64,000 bases of DNA, taken from the NCBI RefSeq assembly GCF_009857135.1, contig NZ_CP047318.1:124001-188000 (forward strand), written 5' to 3'. A model generated the notes under the pieces. The model was not told the origin of the DNA. It ran no database searches and saw nothing but the letters and a program-made list of their open reading frames with translations. Origin of the DNA: Streptomyces sp. HM190 (GTDB lineage Bacteria > Actinomycetota > Actinomycetes > Streptomycetales > Streptomycetaceae). Shown here one piece after another: positions 25,332-37,820 of this stretch. Each line of letters begins with the position of its first letter. Positions within the stretch are counted from its first letter, which is position 1. A program made the position numbers and the translations under genes.

Positions 25332-26057
25332 TCAGCGGCTCTTGATCAGCGGCTTGCCGAGAGGGAGGTTCTTGGCGCCGGTCGCCCTGTGCATGAAGCT
25401 CGCGAAGATGTACATGCCGACCGCGATGAAGAGGAACATCGTCGTGATCCCGACGTAGATCAGCCAGGGGTCGCTGGGCTTCAGCGGGTTGTTGACGGTC
25501 TGGTCGATGGCCTGCTCGATCGATCCGAACAGCACGAGCAGCGTCGCGGACACGACGACGAAGAGCAGCGTGAAGACGCTTGGCAGGCGCAGGGTGGTCA
25601 GCGTGAGCAGGATGATCACGATGGCCCAGACCAGGACGAAGTTGGCGGTGGCCTGGCGTTGTTCGATGTTCTCGAACTGTCCCATCCAGTTGTTGTTCAG
25701 GGCGAGGCTGAGGATGGAGAAGCTGAGCCAGAACGTCCCGAAGAGGCCGTACACAGCCGCGAACACCCCGTCGCCCAGGCGCATCGCCCAGACAGATGCC
25801 ATCAGCAGCATGATGGTGCTGGCGAACACCATGATGGGCAACGAGGCCACCAGGGAGTTGGCCGGGACGCTGACGTCCTTCAGGTAGAAGGCGAGCGAGA
25901 TGGAGCCCAGCAGGAACCCGCCGAAGCCCAGCATGGCGGGCTCGTTGGCTCGGGGGCCCTCGGACAGGTCCGGTACGGGCGCGGACGGCTTCGCCGTGTG
26001 CGCGGTGTCGGCGACGGGCGCTGGCGGCATGTCGAGTGTCTTCTCTTCCTGTTTCAT
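25332..26057 (-). CDS. GPR1/FUN34/YaaH-family membrane protein (SatP-like transporter)
   Basis: A 241-residue protein with six hydrophobic helices after a 45-residue Pro/Ala-rich cytoplasmic start. ANEPAMLGFGGFLLGSISLA matches the family's N-P-A-P-L-G-L signature at the first helix, with a one-residue insertion. Family members move acetate, succinate or protons. ATG 26057 has AGGAG 7 nt upstream. It lies inside the biosynthetic operon, 86 nt after the NRPS and 67 nt before the heme hydroxylase gene. It is not a gene I know from other THIQ clusters. It could import or retain short carboxylates, or export a small pathway product; its role here is unknown. Confidence 0.75.
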   Translation of the reverse strand: MKQEEKTLDMPPAPVADTAHTAKPSAPVPDLSEGPRANEPAMLGFGGFLLGSISLAFYLKDVSVPANSLVASLPIMVFASTIMLLMASVWAMRLGDGVFAAVYGLFGTFWLSFSILSLALNNNWMGQFENIEQRQATANFVLVWAIVIILLTLTTLRLPSVFTLLFVVVSATLLVLFGSIEQAIDQTVNNPLKPSDPWLIYVGITTMFLFIAVGMYIFASFMHRATGAKNLPLGKPLIKSR

Positions 26058-26143
26058 CACTGTCTCCTGTTCTCGTAGAAGGCGGAGTTCGGATGGATAC
26101 GGCGTTCGGATGGACGGAGCGGGGTGGGGGGAGGGGACGGATG

Positions 26144-29100
26144 TCACCCCGCGGTCGTTCCGCCCCTGACGCGTCGGATGCGCTGGATGCGGGCGGGGCC
26201 GGACGGCCAGCCCGCCGGATCGGGCAACAGGCGGGCCAGGTCGGCAAGTACGGGGTGTTCGAAGACGAGGTGGAGTGGTATCTCGGCGCCGGTGAGTGTC
26301 GTCAGGCGGCTGACGACCCGGGTGGCGAGGAGGGAGTGTCCGCCGAGGGCGAAGAAGTCGTCGTCCGCGCCGATCCGGGTGATACCGAGGAGCTCGGCCC
26401 AGACACGGGCGATCAGTTCTTCGGCCGGCCCGGACAAAGGGCGCAAGGAGGTGCGGTCCGCGCCGGGGGCGGGGTCGGGAAGAGCAGAGCGGTCGATCTT
26501 GCCGTTGGGGAGGAGAGGCAACTCCTCGAGAGCGACCACAGCCGAGGGAACCATGAAATCCGGAAGCCAGGCACGTGCATGGGAGGGCAGGTCGCAGGGA
26601 ACGTCACCCTCGGCCCCGTGAGAGACGATGTAGGCGGCCAGCCGCAGTGACCCGGTCGTGTCCGGGCGGGCGACGACCACAGCCTCCGACACCTGCGGGT
26701 GCCGGCGCAGAACCTCCTCCACCTCGCCGAGTTCGACACGGTGACCGCGGATCTTCACCTGCCCGTCGGCGCGGCCCAGATACTCCAACTGCCCGTCAGG
26801 ACGCCAGCGCACGAGATCTCCCGTGCGATACATCCTGGATCCGTCCGAGGAGAACGGATCGGGCAGATACCGCTCCGCGGTCAGCCCAGGCCGGCCATGG
26901 TAGCCACGGGTGACACCGGCCCCCGACAGATACAACTCACCCACCGCACCCACAACCACCGGCCGCAGACACCCGTCGAGGACGTGAGCCCGTGTCCCGT
27001 CGACAGGCCGGCCGATCGGCGTCCGCGCATCACCGGAAACAGTGACCGCGTGTGTCGAGTAGGTGGTGTCCTCACTCGGCCCGTACAGGTTGTTCACCAC
27101 ACCGATCACCGGATGCGCATACAACTCCGCAACCAGGCCCGGCGCCAACGGCTCACCAGCCAGATTCACCGTCCGCGCACGAGGAGGAATCGCACCGGCC
27201 GCCAACAGCTCACGCACCACCGACGGAACCGTGTTCACCAACGTCACATCCACATACCGGCCCGGATGCGCAATCAGGTCCAGCGCATTGTCCGGAACCA
27301 GATGCACCGTCCCGCCCACCGACAGCGGAGCAAAGATCTCGAACACAGACAGGTCGAACGACACCGACGTCGCAGCCAGCGTCTGCGACAACTCCTCATC
27401 CGAGAACACCCGGCCCGCCCACGACAACATCGCCACCACCTGCGCGTGCTCGATCACCACCCCCTTCGGACGCCCCGACGAACCCGACGTATAAATCACA
27501 TACGCCACATCCGAACCGTCTCCCACCACCGGCACCCGGTCCGTGCGGCCCCCGTCCGGGAAGTCCTCGACCGACCTCAACACCACCGAGACACCCGAGT
27601 CCTCAACCATGAAGTCGACACGCTCACCCGGATAACCCGGGTCCATCGGCACATAACCCGCACCCGACTTCAACACACCCAGCAGAGCAACCACCAGGTC
27701 CACCGACCTCGGCAACAACACACCCACCACGTCACCGGGCCCCACCCCAGCACCACGCAAACCCCACGCCAACCGGTTCGCCCGCGCCTCCAACTCCCCG
27801 AACGACAACACCTCCCCCGCACACCGCACCGCCACACCCGCACCACCCAAGCGATCAACCACCCCCTCCACCAACTCCTCCACCCGACCCACCACCCCAC
27901 CCGCCAACGGCACACCCGCCGACAGCACACCCACCCGCTCCCGCTCCCCCACCGACCGCACATCCACCTCCGCCACCGTCAGGCTGGGACCGTCGGCCAG
28001 AGCGTGGACCGCCGTGGCGAGCCGGTCCGCGATGAGCTGTGCGGTGGAGCGCTCGAACAAGTCGGTGTTGAACAGCAGGTGTCCGGTGACTCGGCCGTCG
28101 CGTTCCTCCGCCTGGACGACCAGGTCGTAGGGGGTGGTGCGGAATGGAACGGGAGCCGGGCTCATCTCCAGGCCGGCCAGTTCGTAGCGGGGCGGCGTCC
28201 CGTTGAGGGCCAGCAGGACCTGGAACAGCGGGCCGCGGTCGCCGTGGGGGCGTGCTTCGCGGAACAGTTCCTCCAAGGGGATGCGCGGGTGGGCGCGGAC
28301 GCCGTCCAGGAGCTCCCGGGTCGCGTCCAGGGTCTCGGCGAGTGTGGCGCCCGGATCCGGGCACAGACGGAGTGGCAGCGTGTCGACGAGGTAGCCGACG
28401 ACCTCCGCCGTGTCCGGGTGGTCGCGGCCGGCGACAGGTATGCCGAGGGTCACGTCGTACCGGTCCGTGAGCTTGACGAGGACGACGGCGAGGGCCGTCG
28501 CGAGGACGGTGAACGGGGTGGTCGCCGCCTTTCGTGCCGCGCCGGCCAGCGCTTCTTGCGGAAGGTTCAGCGGGACCGCGTCACCTCGGAAGGTTTGCCG
28601 AGGAGGACGGGGCCGGTCGGTCGAGAGGTCGGACGAGGACATACCTGCCAGGTGGGACCGCCAGAACTCCGCGTTCTCCGACGCCGTTTCGCGCTGCCAG
28701 GCCGCGGCTTCGGCGTACTGGACGGGCGCGGGCGAGAGGGCTTCGGTACCGGGGGCGCGCAGGAGTGCGGCGTAACTCCGGGCCATCTCCTTCAGGATCA
28801 GGTCCACGGACCAACCGTCGGCGATGGCGTGATGCAGGCTCATGACGACGACGTGATGCTCGGGCCCGGCACTGACGAGCGTGACGTGCCAGAGAGGGCC
28901 GGCGGAGAGGTCGAAGGCCCGCCGGGTCTCAGCGTCGATCACCGCTTCCCAGTCGGTGGTGGTGGTCCGGAGCAGCGGCACTTCGGGATCGGGTGCCACC
29001 ACCTGGCGGAGTTCGCCGTCGATCTGGCGTAGCGAAGTGCGCAGGCTCTCATGGCGGCACGCGAGGTGACGGAGGGCGGTGACCAGGGCGTCCTCGTTCA

Positions 29101-32100
29101 GCGGCCCGTGCAGGTGGACGGCGCCCCTGATGTGGTAGGCGAGGTTGGCTTCCGGGTCCAGGGCGCACTGGACCCACAGGCGTTCCTGGCCGGGCGATGC
29201 CGGCAGTACGAGCGTGCCGTCCGGTTCCGGGATCCGGTCGAGCAGGGTGATCGGCGGAGTACGCCCTTGCTCCGTGCCATCGGGGAGGTGGGCGGCGAGG
29301 TCGGTGAGGGTGGGGTGTTCGAAGACGAGGTGGAGCGGTATGTGGGTGCCGAGGGCCTCGCCGAGCCGGTGGGTGAGCCGGGTGGCGAGGAGGGAGTGTC
29401 CGCCGAGGGCGAAGAAGTCGTCGTCCGCGCCGATCCGGGTGATACCGAGGAGCTCGGCCCAGACACGGGCGATCAGTTCTTCGGCCGGCCCGGACGGAGG
29501 GCGCAAGGAGGTGCGGTCCGCGCCGGGGGCGGGGTCGGGAAGAGCAGAGCGGTCGATCTTGCCGTTGGGGAGGAGAGGCAACTCCTCGAGAGCGACCACA
29601 GCCGAGGGAACCATGAAATCCGGAAGCCAGGCACGTGCATGGGAGGGCAGGTCGCAGGGAACGTCACCCTCGGCCCCGTGAGAGACGATGTAGGCGGCCA
29701 GCCGCAGTGACCCGGTCGTGTCCGGGCGGGCGACGACCACAGCCTCCGACACCTGCGGGTGCCGGCGCAGAACCTCCTCCACCTCGCCGAGTTCGACACG
29801 GTGACCGCGGATCTTCACCTGCCCGTCGGCGCGGCCCAGATACTCCAACTGCCCGTCAGGACGCCAGCGCACGAGATCTCCCGTGCGATACATCCTGGAT
29901 CCGTCCGAGGAGAACGGATCGGGCAGATACCGCTCCGCGGTCAGCCCAGGCCGGCCATGGTAGCCACGGGTGACACCGGCCCCCGACAGATACAACTCAC
30001 CCACCGCACCCACAACCACCGGCCGCAGACACCCGTCGAGGACGTGAGCCCGTGTCCCGTCGACAGGCCGGCCGATCGGCGTCCGCGCATCACCGGAAAC
30101 AGTGACCGCGTGTGTCGAGTAGGTGGTGTCCTCACTCGGCCCGTACAGGTTGTTCACCACACCGATCACCGGATGCGCATACAACTCCGCAACCAGGCCC
30201 GGCGCCAACGGCTCACCAGCCAGATTCACCGTCCGCGCACGAGGAGGAATCGCACCGGCCGCCAACAGCTCACGCACCACCGACGGAACCGTGTTCACCA
30301 ACGTCACATCCACATACCGGCCCGGATGCGCAATCAGGTCCAGCGCATTGTCCGGAACCAGATGCACCGTCCCGCCCACCGACAGCGGAGCAAAGATCTC
30401 GAACACAGACAGGTCGAACGACACCGACGTCGCAGCCAGCGTCTGCGACAACTCCTCATCCGAGAACACCCGGCCCGCCCACGACAACATCGCCACCACC
30501 TGCGCGTGCTCGATCACCACCCCCTTCGGACGCCCCGACGAACCCGACGTATAAATCACATACGCCACATCCGAACCGTCTCCCACCACCGGCACCCGGT
30601 CCGTGCGGCCCCCGTCCGGGAAGTCCTCGACCGACCTCAACACCACCGAGACACCCGAGTCCTCAACCATGAAGTCGACACGCTCACCCGGATAACCCGG
30701 GTCCATCGGCACATAACCCGCACCCGACTTCAACACACCCAGCAGAGCAACCACCAGGTCCACCGACCTCGGCAACAACACACCCACCACGTCACCGGGC
30801 CCCACCCCAGCACCACGCAAACCCCACGCCAACCGGTTCGCCCGCGCCTCCAACTCCCCGAACGACAACACCTCCCCCGCACACCGCACCGCCACACCCG
30901 CACCACCCAAGCGATCAACCACCCCCTCCACCAACTCCTCCACCCGACCCACCACCCCACCCGCCAACGGCACACCCGCCGACAGCACACCCACCCGCTC
31001 CCGCTCCCCCACCGACCGCACATCCACCTCCGCCACCACAGCATCCGGGCACTCCACCAACGCGGAGACGACGGAGGCGAGGCGCTCGGTGAAGAAGCGG
31101 GCGGTGCTGTCCGCGTAGAGATCGGTGTTGTAGGTCAGGTAACCGGTGATGGCGTCCTCGCCGTGCTCCAGGTGGAGGGAGAGGTCGAACTGGGTCCCGG
31201 CCGGGGGGATGTCGAGACGGCTGACGGTCAGACCGGGCAGGTGCAGGTTTCGTGACGGGGCTTCGTTGAGGGCCAGCATCGTCTGGAACAGGGGGCTGCG
31301 TGCCTGCCCGTCGGCGGCGAGGGTCGTGTGCCGGACGATCTCCTCGAACGGTGTCTCGGCATGCTCGTGTGCTTCCACGAGGGCTTCGTGGGTGGCGCGC
31401 AGTGTCTCCGCGAGCGTGGCCCGCGGGTCCAGGGTCCGGCGCAGGGGCAGGGTGTTGGTGAAGAATCCCAGGATGCCGGCGGTGTCGGGGTGGGTGCGGC
31501 CGCTGGTCGGGATGCCGATGGTCACGTCGTCGCTGCCCGACAGAGCGGCGAGGACGACAGTGACCGCGGTGGCGACAACGGCGAACGGGGTCGTGCCGGT
31601 ACGGCGTGCGATGCCCCCGACCGCCTCGGCGCTCAGCTCCACCGGGACGGCCGCACCGTTGTGGGTGCGCCGTGCTGGACGCGGGTGGTCGGTCGGGACG
31701 TCCAGAGGACGCACTCCCGCGAGCCGCTCACGCCAGTGAACGAGCCCGCTGTCGTCCTCGGACGTCGGCTCGGCAGCTCGCATCCGGGCGAAGTCGCCGT
31801 AGTGGAGGGTGGGAGCCGAGGGCAGGGGGTGGCCTTGGCCGAGGGCGGCGTAGACGGCGGCGATCTCGTCCAGCAGGCTGATGAGTGTCCAGCCGTCGGC
31901 GATGGTGTGATGCAGGGACAGCAGGAGAAGGTGGACGTCCTCGGCGCGGCGGATGATCCGCGCGCGGAAGAGCGGGCCTTCGGCAAGGTCCACCGTGGAG
32001 TGACGCCAGGCTGTCAGCAGTTCGGCCTCGTCGCACTGCGGGGACGCGTACGTATCGACTGCCACCGTGCCGGACCAGACGGGGTGGACGACCTGGACGA

Positions 32101-35100
32101 CCTCGCCGTTCTCCTCGCGCAGGGTGGTCCGCAGCACCTCGTGGCGGCGGGCGACCTCTTCGATCGCCCGCGCCAAGGCCGGGGCGTCGAGCCGGCCGGT
32201 GATCCTGGCACCGCCGTTCAGTGTGTAGGCGAGATTCGCCTGCGGGTCCAGGGCGCACAGCAGCCACAGTCGCTTCTGGCCGGACGTGGCAGGGAAGACG
32301 ACGGTGCCGTCGGGGTTCGGGATGCGCGGTGCGACTGGTATGGGCGGGCGGGCCTTCCCCGGTCGGTCGAGGTGGGCGGCGAGGTCGGTGAGGGTGGGGT
32401 GTTCGAAGACGAGGTGGAGCGGTATGTGGGTGCCGAGGGCCTCGCCGAGCCGGTGGGTGAGCCGGGTGGCGAGGAGGGAGTGTCCGCCGAGGGCGAAGAA
32501 GTCGTCGTCCGCGCCGATCCGGGTGATACCGAGGAGCTCGGCCCAGACACGGGCGATCAGTTCTTCGGCCGGCCCGGACGGAGGGCGCAAGGAGGTGCGG
32601 TCCGCGCCGGGGGCGGGGTCGGGAAGAGCAGAGCGGTCGATCTTGCCGTTGGGGAGGAGAGGCAACTCCTCGAGAGCGACCACAGCCGAGGGAACCATGA
32701 AATCCGGAAGCCAGGCACGTGCATGGGAGGGCAGGTCGCAGGGAACGTCACCCTCGGCCCCGTGAGAGACGATGTAGGCGGCCAGCCGCAGTGACCCGGT
32801 CGTGTCCGGGCGGGCGACGACCACAGCCTCCGACACCTGCGGGTGCCGGCGCAGAACCTCCTCCACCTCGCCGAGTTCGACACGGTGACCGCGGATCTTC
32901 ACCTGCCCGTCGGCGCGGCCCAGATACTCCAACTGCCCGTCAGGACGCCAGCGCACGAGATCTCCCGTGCGATACATCCTGGATCCGTCCGAGGAGAACG
33001 GATCGGGCAGATACCGCTCCGCGGTCAGCCCAGGCCGGCCATGGTAGCCACGGGTGACACCGGCCCCCGACAGATACAACTCACCCACCGCACCCACAAC
33101 CACCGGCCGCAGACACCCGTCGAGGACGTGAGCCCGTGTCCCGTCGACAGGCCGGCCGATCGGCGTCCGCGCATCACCGGAAACAGTGACCGCGTGTGTC
33201 GAGTAGGTGGTGTCCTCACTCGGCCCGTACAGGTTGTTCACCACACCGATCACCGGATGCGCATACAACTCCGCAACCAGGCCCGGCGCCAACGGCTCAC
33301 CAGCCAGATTCACCGTCCGCGCACGAGGAGGAATCGCACCGGCCGCCAACAGCTCACGCACCACCGACGGAACCGTGTTCACCAACGTCACATCCACATA
33401 CCGGCCCGGATGCGCAATCAGGTCCAGCGCATTGTCCGGAACCAGATGCACCGTCCCGCCCACCGACAGCGGAGCAAAGATCTCGAACACAGACAGGTCG
33501 AACGACACCGACGTCGCAGCCAGCGTCTGCGACAACTCCTCATCCGAGAACACCCGGCCCGCCCACGACAACATCGCCACCACCTGCGCGTGCTCGATCA
33601 CCACCCCCTTCGGACGCCCCGACGAACCCGACGTATAAATCACATACGCCACATCCGAACCGTCTCCCACCACCGGCACCCGGTCCGTGCGGCCCCCGTC
33701 CGGGAAGTCCTCGACCGACCTCAACACCACCGAGACACCCGAGTCCTCAACCATGAAGTCGACACGCTCACCCGGATAACCCGGGTCCATCGGCACATAA
33801 CCCGCACCCGACTTCAACACACCCAGCAGAGCAACCACCAGGTCCACCGACCTCGGCAACAACACACCCACCACGTCACCGGGCCCCACCCCAGCACCAC
33901 GCAAACCCCACGCCAACCGGTTCGCCCGCGCCTCCAACTCCCCGAACGACAACACCTCCCCCGCACACCGCACCGCCACACCCGCACCACCCAAGCGATC
34001 AACCACCCCCTCCACCAACTCCTCCACCCGACCCACCACCCCACCCGCCAACGGCACACCCGCCGACAGCACACCCACCCGCTCCCGCTCCCCCACCGAC
34101 CGCACATCCACCTCCGCCACCACAGCATCCGGGCACTCCACCAACGCGGACAGAGCGGTGAGGAAGCGGTCGGCGAGGAGGGTGGCGGTGTCGGCGGAGT
34201 ACAGGTCCGTGTCGTAGGCCAGGAAGCCGGTGACGCCGTCGTCGCCCTGCCAGAGGTACAGCTCGACGTCGTTGCGGATGGTGACGGGTGCCATCACCAT
34301 CGGCCGGACCTGCAGGTCCCCGAGGCGGGCCTCGGCCGGACGCGGCTGGAGCACGAAGAGGACGTCGAACAGGGCGGCGCCCCGCCGGCCGAGCTGCTCC
34401 GCCACGGTCTCGATGGGCACATGGGCACCGCTGTAGGCGTCGAGGCAAGTGTCCCGGACCGCGTGGAGCGCCTCGCGGACGGTGCGGGCACCGGTGGTGT
34501 CGGTGCGCAGCGCGAGCATGGTCGCGAGGGGGCCGATGGCTCCTGGCGCGCGGTGGCGTTCACGGGTCGCGATGGGTGACCCGACGGTGATGTCCGAGTG
34601 TCCGGCCGTCCGCGCCAGCGTCAGATGGAAGGCGGTGAGCAGCACCATGAAAGGTGTCATCGCGTTGCTGTCGGCCAGGTCCTGTACGCGGCCCATGAGT
34701 TCGGCGTCCACGGTGACATCGATGTGGCCGGAGCGGAAGCGGCGGGTGTTCGGCCGGGGTTGGTCCGTGGGCAGAGAGAGCGGTCGAGCACCGGCCAGGC
34801 GGTCACGCCAGGCGGCGAGGTCGGCCGGGTCGGGGGTGGCGGGGACCACGGGCAGCGGGGTGGCCGGGCCGAGGGGCCGGCCGGCGTAGAGGGTGTCGAG
34901 TTCGGCGAGGAACACTCCCAGGGACCAGCCGTCGGCCACGATGTGGTGGGCGAGGAGCTGCAGCCGGGCGGTGCCGTCGGCGAGGGTCCAGACGGCGACG
35001 CGCCACAGCGGGCCGGTCGCGAGGTCCATGGCTGCGGCGGCGCGGGCGTCCGCCTCGGCGCGCGCCCGGGCGTGGCCGGCGTCGCGGTCGAGGTCGGAGA

Positions 35101-35440
35101 GGTCGGTGACGGTGAGGTCGGGTGCGGCTTCGGCTTCCGGGGTGACGGCGCACTGGGTGCGGTCCCCGGTGGGGAAGGTGGTGCGTAGCACGGCGTGTCG
35201 GCGGGTGAGGGTGCGCAGGGCGGTGGCGAGGCGGTCGGTGTCGAGGGAGCCGTTGGTCTCGGCGTCGTAGCGGAGGATGTTGGCGGCGGTGCCTGGGTGG
35301 ATCTCCTCGAACAGCCGCAGGCCGAGCTGGATGGGGCTGGCCTGGGGGGCGGCGGGTGCGGTGGTGTCCGGTGTGCGGGCACGCCAGCGGGCGAGGAGGT
35401 CGCGGCCGAGGTCGGCGGATACCTGAAGGTTGTCAGACAC
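26144..35440 (-). CDS. Three-module NRPS (C-A-T)3, probable leader-peptide synthetase
   Basis: A 3098-residue megasynthetase. GTG 35440 ([11 protein letters not shown]) has GGAGG upstream. Order: C1 1-430 (HHIVADGWS), A1-T1 about 431-1024, C2 1030-1455 (HHTIADGWT), A2-T2 about 1459-2052, C3 2060-2485 (HHAIADGWS), A3-T3 about 2488-3050. There is no epimerase, thioesterase or reductase. Each A domain has [20 protein letters not shown] and YGPSE. The specificity residues read D-L-F-N-N-A-L-T-Y, which I recall as an alanine-type signature. Each T has [10 protein letters not shown]. The A-T DNA is virtually identical three times (see repeats), while the C domains differ. Located 71 nt after the FAAL-ACP gene, so C1 should condense the acyl chain onto the first residue, building an N-acyl oligopeptide leader that the M28 peptidase later removes. 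Confidence 0.9.
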   Translation of the reverse strand: MSDNLQVSADLGRDLLARWRARTPDTTAPAAPQASPIQLGLRLFEEIHPGTAANILRYDAETNGSLDTDRLATALRTLTRRHAVLRTTFPTGDRTQCAVTPEAEAAPDLTVTDLSDLDRDAGHARARAEADARAAAAMDLATGPLWRVAVWTLADGTARLQLLAHHIVADGWSLGVFLAELDTLYAGRPLGPATPLPVVPATPDPADLAAWRDRLAGARPLSLPTDQPRPNTRRFRSGHIDVTVDAELMGRVQDLADSNAMTPFMVLLTAFHLTLARTAGHSDITVGSPIATRERHRAPGAIGPLATMLALRTDTTGARTVREALHAVRDTCLDAYSGAHVPIETVAEQLGRRGAALFDVLFVLQPRPAEARLGDLQVRPMVMAPVTIRNDVELYLWQGDDGVTGFLAYDTDLYSADTATLLADRFLTALSALVECPDAVVAEVDVRSVGERERVGVLSAGVPLAGGVVGRVEELVEGVVDRLGGAGVAVRCAGEVLSFGELEARANRLAWGLRGAGVGPGDVVGVLLPRSVDLVVALLGVLKSGAGYVPMDPGYPGERVDFMVEDSGVSVVLRSVEDFPDGGRTDRVPVVGDGSDVAYVIYTSGSSGRPKGVVIEHAQVVAMLSWAGRVFSDEELSQTLAATSVSFDLSVFEIFAPLSVGGTVHLVPDNALDLIAHPGRYVDVTLVNTVPSVVRELLAAGAIPPRARTVNLAGEPLAPGLVAELYAHPVIGVVNNLYGPSEDTTYSTHAVTVSGDARTPIGRPVDGTRAHVLDGCLRPVVVGAVGELYLSGAGVTRGYHGRPGLTAERYLPDPFSSDGSRMYRTGDLVRWRPDGQLEYLGRADGQVKIRGHRVELGEVEEVLRRHPQVSEAVVVARPDTTGSLRLAAYIVSHGAEGDVPCDLPSHARAWLPDFMVPSAVVALEELPLLPNGKIDRSALPDPAPGADRTSLRPPSGPAEELIARVWAELLGITRIGADDDFFALGGHSLLATRLTHRLGEALGTHIPLHLVFEHPTLTDLAAHLDRPGKARPPIPVAPRIPNPDGTVVFPATSGQKRLWLLCALDPQANLAYTLNGGARITGRLDAPALARAIEEVARRHEVLRTTLREENGEVVQVVHPVWSGTVAVDTYASPQCDEAELLTAWRHSTVDLAEGPLFRARIIRRAEDVHLLLLSLHHTIADGWTLISLLDEIAAVYAALGQGHPLPSAPTLHYGDFARMRAAEPTSEDDSGLVHWRERLAGVRPLDVPTDHPRPARRTHNGAAVPVELSAEAVGGIARRTGTTPFAVVATAVTVVLAALSGSDDVTIGIPTSGRTHPDTAGILGFFTNTLPLRRTLDPRATLAETLRATHEALVEAHEHAETPFEEIVRHTTLAADGQARSPLFQTMLALNEAPSRNLHLPGLTVSRLDIPPAGTQFDLSLHLEHGEDAITGYLTYNTDLYADSTARFFTERLASVVSALVECPDAVVAEVDVRSVGERERVGVLSAGVPLAGGVVGRVEELVEGVVDRLGGAGVAVRCAGEVLSFGELEARANRLAWGLRGAGVGPGDVVGVLLPRSVDLVVALLGVLKSGAGYVPMDPGYPGERVDFMVEDSGVSVVLRSVEDFPDGGRTDRVPVVGDGSDVAYVIYTSGSSGRPKGVVIEHAQVVAMLSWAGRVFSDEELSQTLAATSVSFDLSVFEIFAPLSVGGTVHLVPDNALDLIAHPGRYVDVTLVNTVPSVVRELLAAGAIPPRARTVNLAGEPLAPGLVAELYAHPVIGVVNNLYGPSEDTTYSTHAVTVSGDARTPIGRPVDGTRAHVLDGCLRPVVVGAVGELYLSGAGVTRGYHGRPGLTAERYLPDPFSSDGSRMYRTGDLVRWRPDGQLEYLGRADGQVKIRGHRVELGEVEEVLRRHPQVSEAVVVARPDTTGSLRLAAYIVSHGAEGDVPCDLPSHARAWLPDFMVPSAVVALEELPLLPNGKIDRSALPDPAPGADRTSLRPPSGPAEELIARVWAELLGITRIGADDDFFALGGHSLLATRLTHRLGEALGTHIPLHLVFEHPTLTDLAAHLPDGTEQGRTPPITLLDRIPEPDGTLVLPASPGQERLWVQCALDPEANLAYHIRGAVHLHGPLNEDALVTALRHLACRHESLRTSLRQIDGELRQVVAPDPEVPLLRTTTTDWEAVIDAETRRAFDLSAGPLWHVTLVSAGPEHHVVVMSLHHAIADGWSVDLILKEMARSYAALLRAPGTEALSPAPVQYAEAAAWQRETASENAEFWRSHLAGMSSSDLSTDRPRPPRQTFRGDAVPLNLPQEALAGAARKAATTPFTVLATALAVVLVKLTDRYDVTLGIPVAGRDHPDTAEVVGYLVDTLPLRLCPDPGATLAETLDATRELLDGVRAHPRIPLEELFREARPHGDRGPLFQVLLALNGTPPRYELAGLEMSPAPVPFRTTPYDLVVQAEERDGRVTGHLLFNTDLFERSTAQLIADRLATAVHALADGPSLTVAEVDVRSVGERERVGVLSAGVPLAGGVVGRVEELVEGVVDRLGGAGVAVRCAGEVLSFGELEARANRLAWGLRGAGVGPGDVVGVLLPRSVDLVVALLGVLKSGAGYVPMDPGYPGERVDFMVEDSGVSVVLRSVEDFPDGGRTDRVPVVGDGSDVAYVIYTSGSSGRPKGVVIEHAQVVAMLSWAGRVFSDEELSQTLAATSVSFDLSVFEIFAPLSVGGTVHLVPDNALDLIAHPGRYVDVTLVNTVPSVVRELLAAGAIPPRARTVNLAGEPLAPGLVAELYAHPVIGVVNNLYGPSEDTTYSTHAVTVSGDARTPIGRPVDGTRAHVLDGCLRPVVVGAVGELYLSGAGVTRGYHGRPGLTAERYLPDPFSSDGSRMYRTGDLVRWRPDGQLEYLGRADGQVKIRGHRVELGEVEEVLRRHPQVSEAVVVARPDTTGSLRLAAYIVSHGAEGDVPCDLPSHARAWLPDFMVPSAVVALEELPLLPNGKIDRSALPDPAPGADRTSLRPLSGPAEELIARVWAELLGITRIGADDDFFALGGHSLLATRVVSRLTTLTGAEIPLHLVFEHPVLADLARLLPDPAGWPSGPARIQRIRRVRGGTTAG
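26318..27977 (-). repeat. A-T module repeat, copy for module 3
   Basis: A 1660-bp segment identical to the other two copies except for adjacent bases 26436-26437 (aa instead of gg, Leu for Pro in P-x-S-G-P). It spans from just before the A domain to the end of the T-domain core. Offset to the next copy is exactly 3060 bp. Confidence 0.92.
29285..31066 (-). repeat. A-T module repeat, copy for module 2
   Basis: A 1782-bp segment with no difference that I can see from the copy at 32369-34150, including the last part of the T domain and the C-A linker. Offset 3084 bp. Confidence 0.92.
32369..34150 (-). repeat. A-T module repeat, copy for module 1
   Basis: Matches 29285-31066 base for base as read. 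Flanking C domains are clearly different, so only the A-T unit has been duplicated or homogenised. Confidence 0.92.
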
Positions 35441-35511
35441 AGGTGTCGTCCTCCGTGTGGTCACCGGACGTGGTTCTCCGCTGGGTTGCCGGGGGGTGGG
35501 TGTCGGCGGCG

Positions 35512-37491
35512 TCAGTCGTGGGACATCAAGGTCCTGACGCGTTCCAGGGCGTCGGCGTAGGGCAGTTCGTCGTCGGCCCAGCGCCGGGCGAGGCGGGCGG
35601 TGAGTTCTCGGGGTGTCTGGGCGCGGAGCACGTCCTCGACCCGTACCTGGAGGGTGAGGGCGTCCTCGGCGACGGCGGCGATCTCGGCGGCCCGCAGGGA
35701 GTCCCCGCCCATGGCGACGAGGGTCTCGTCGGGTCCGCAGGAGGGGACCTGGCAGACGGCGGCGAAGATGGAGGAGAGGAAAAGGGTGAGGAGTTCCGTG
35801 TCCTCCTCGGCGGTGGCGGTGACCGGTGTGGCGGTGACGGCGGTTCCGCCGAGGCTGCCCTCGAGGTGGCGGGTGCGGGCCAGGGAGTGCTGGACTTTCC
35901 CGCTGGTGGTGCGGGGGATGGTGCGGGGCGGGCAGAGGACCACGGTGTGGACGCGGACGCCGGTGGCGGTGAGGACGCGGGTGCGGATGTCGGCGGCGAG
36001 GGCCGCCGTGTCGTGGTTCCGGTCGGCGACCTCGACGGCGATGACGACCTCGTCGTCGGATCCGGCGAAGGCGGCGGCGGTGGGCCGTACGGCGGGGTTG
36101 TCCTCGGTCGCGGCGGAACACAGGTCGTGGGCGTGGTGGTTGACGCCGTTCTGGATGAGGACGTCCTTGCGGCGGCCGGTGACGGTGAGGTGTCCGGCGC
36201 GCAGCCGGCCGAGGTCGCCGGTCCGCAGACGGCGGGTGCCGTCGAGGACGCCGAAGAGGTCGTCGGCGGGGGTGCCCGTGCTGTTCCAGTAGCCGTTGCT
36301 GATGCTGGGGCCGCTGATCCAGATCTCGCCCTCGGCGCCTTCGGGGACGGGTGTGCCCGTGTCGGGGTCGACCAGGACGAGGGTGTGTCCGTCGATGACG
36401 GGGCCGCAGTCGACGCGGCCGTCCTCGTCGATGCCGTCGTCGGGTCCGGTCCAGTGGTGTCCGGTGACGATGAGGGTGGCCTCGGCGAGGCCGTAGCAGG
36501 GCAGGAACGCCTCGGGGCGGAAGCCGTGGGGGGCGAAGCGGTCGGCGAACCGCTGAAGGGTAGCGGGGCGGATCGGTTCGGCGCCGTTGAAGGCGAGGCG
36601 CCAGGTGCTCAGGTCGAGTCCGGTGAGGTCGGCTGTGGCGGCGCGCCGGTCGCACAGGTCGTAGGCGAAATTCGGTCCGCCGGTGTGGGTGATGCCGAGT
36701 TCGCTGATCTGACGCAGCCAGGCGAGCGGATTCTTGAGGAAATGCACGGGGGACATCAAGCGGACTGGGAATGCCCCGTGGACAGGTGTGAGGATGAATC
36801 CGATGAGCCCCATGTCGTGATAGGGCGGAAGCCAGGAGACGACGCGGGCGGTTTCGTCCAGTTTGAATACGTCGGTAATCGCTCTGATGTTGGCGAGGAG
36901 ATTCCGGTGTTCCAGGACGACGCCTTTCGGCTGTCCCGTACTGCCCGAGGTGTACTGGATGAGAGCGGGGTCCTCGGGTGCGGCGGCGGTGCGCAGCAGG
37001 CCGGCCAGGACGTCCGCGTCGTGGTTCCCGTCCGCGGTCGCGTCGCCGTCGTCGGCGTCGTCGAGGGTGAGGACGCGCGGCATGGCCTCGGGGCTCATGC
37101 CGGCGGTGAACAGTCCGAGCACGTCCGGGTCGGCCAGCAGGGTGCCGGCCCGGGAGTCCTCGAGCATCCGGGTGAAGCGGGCCGCGATGCGGTCGGTGGA
37201 GCCGAAGATCGGCGGGTAGGCGGGAACGGCGGGAACCCCGGCGAGGAAGCAGGCCCAGACGGCGACGACGAAGTCCAGGCCAGGCGGGTAGAGCAGCAGG
37301 GCGGGCCCCTTGTTCCCGGAGTCGGCGCGCAGTCGCGGCGCCACCTTGGTGGCTCGTGCCAGCAGTTCCCGGTAGGTGAGGCTGTCCACTCGCCCGTCGT
37401 CGTGCAGGTACTCGTAGGCCGTCTGGTCGCCGCGGGTGGCGGCGTGCGTGACGAGGGTGTGCACCAGTGTGGGGCGAGCTGGGCTCGGCAT
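35512..37491 (-). CDS. Fatty-acyl-AMP ligase with C-terminal acyl carrier domain
   Basis: A 659-residue protein. Residues 1 to about 550 are a FAAL-type adenylating enzyme: [45 protein letters not shown] and the FAAL-type region [20 protein letters not shown]. The last 85 residues are a carrier domain with [15 protein letters not shown] 37491 has GGAG 7 nt upstream; the frame opens earlier without a ribosome site. It activates a fatty acid as acyl-AMP and loads its own carrier, which feeds the first C domain of the NRPS encoded next. This corresponds to the acyl-ligase start of saframycin-type leader assembly. Confidence 0.88.
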   Translation of the reverse strand: MPSPARPTLVHTLVTHAATRGDQTAYEYLHDDGRVDSLTYRELLARATKVAPRLRADSGNKGPALLLYPPGLDFVVAVWACFLAGVPAVPAYPPIFGSTDRIAARFTRMLEDSRAGTLLADPDVLGLFTAGMSPEAMPRVLTLDDADDGDATADGNHDADVLAGLLRTAAAPEDPALIQYTSGSTGQPKGVVLEHRNLLANIRAITDVFKLDETARVVSWLPPYHDMGLIGFILTPVHGAFPVRLMSPVHFLKNPLAWLRQISELGITHTGGPNFAYDLCDRRAATADLTGLDLSTWRLAFNGAEPIRPATLQRFADRFAPHGFRPEAFLPCYGLAEATLIVTGHHWTGPDDGIDEDGRVDCGPVIDGHTLVLVDPDTGTPVPEGAEGEIWISGPSISNGYWNSTGTPADDLFGVLDGTRRLRTGDLGRLRAGHLTVTGRRKDVLIQNGVNHHAHDLCSAATEDNPAVRPTAAAFAGSDDEVVIAVEVADRNHDTAALAADIRTRVLTATGVRVHTVVLCPPRTIPRTTSGKVQHSLARTRHLEGSLGGTAVTATPVTATAEEDTELLTLFLSSIFAAVCQVPSCGPDETLVAMGGDSLRAAEIAAVAEDALTLQVRVEDVLRAQTPRELTARLARRWADDELPYADALERVRTLMSHD

Positions 37492-37627
37492 CGGCTGACT
37501 CCATTCCCTCGGCCGCGGGCGGCCCGGTGTCGGATCGGCGGATCGCGCATCGGAGGGTGCGGGGCTCGGTGACAGGTCGGTATGACGGCGGCACACTCCG
37601 GCGCCGAAGCAATTAAAAGTGCGCTGT

Positions 37628-37666
37628 CTCTCACTCGGCTCTCACTTTCTTATCGCTCACCTCTCA
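37628..37666. promoter_or_regulatory. 11-bp-phased direct repeats (SARP-type operator) in divergent promoter
   Basis: CTCTCA occurs at 37628, 37639 and 37661, spacings of 11 and 22 bp, with TTATCG in the remaining phase at 37650. Heptamer direct repeats at an 11-bp period are the binding pattern of SARP regulators, and a SARP gene lies at 50.4 kb. The repeats sit in the 329-bp region (37492-37820) separating the two main biosynthetic operons, which holds nothing else recognisable. Confidence 0.6.
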
Positions 37667-37820
37667 GTCGGTCATGGGGTCGTTGAGTGTTCTCCGAGGG
37701 AACTGGTACGAATAAGGTCGGTTATTGATTTCCGTTACGTGACCCGGTGGGAGTTGCCGGTCCGGTACCGGTCCACCGCATTGACGCGTTCTGCGTTCGC
37801 CATCTCTCATGGAGGTAGAG

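Noticed and set aside
26699..29032. Long plus-strand open frames across the NRPS, rich in His, Arg, Thr and Pro, recurring near 29759 and 32843
   Set aside because: They are antisense to intact A domains, repeat because the DNA repeats, and show no family motif or ribosome site; GC-rich codon shadow.
26318..34150. Repeats as CRISPR or mobile element copies
   Set aside because: Units are 1.7 kb, in frame, and encode A-T domains; no short spacers, no transposase and no target duplications.
26144..37612. One 3822-codon minus-strand frame covering both the NRPS and the acyl ligase region
   Set aside because: Upstream of 35440 this frame is a low-complexity Arg/Pro/His shadow, while the acyl ligase with all motifs is read in another frame. 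The NRPS starts at GTG 35440 after a good ribosome site.
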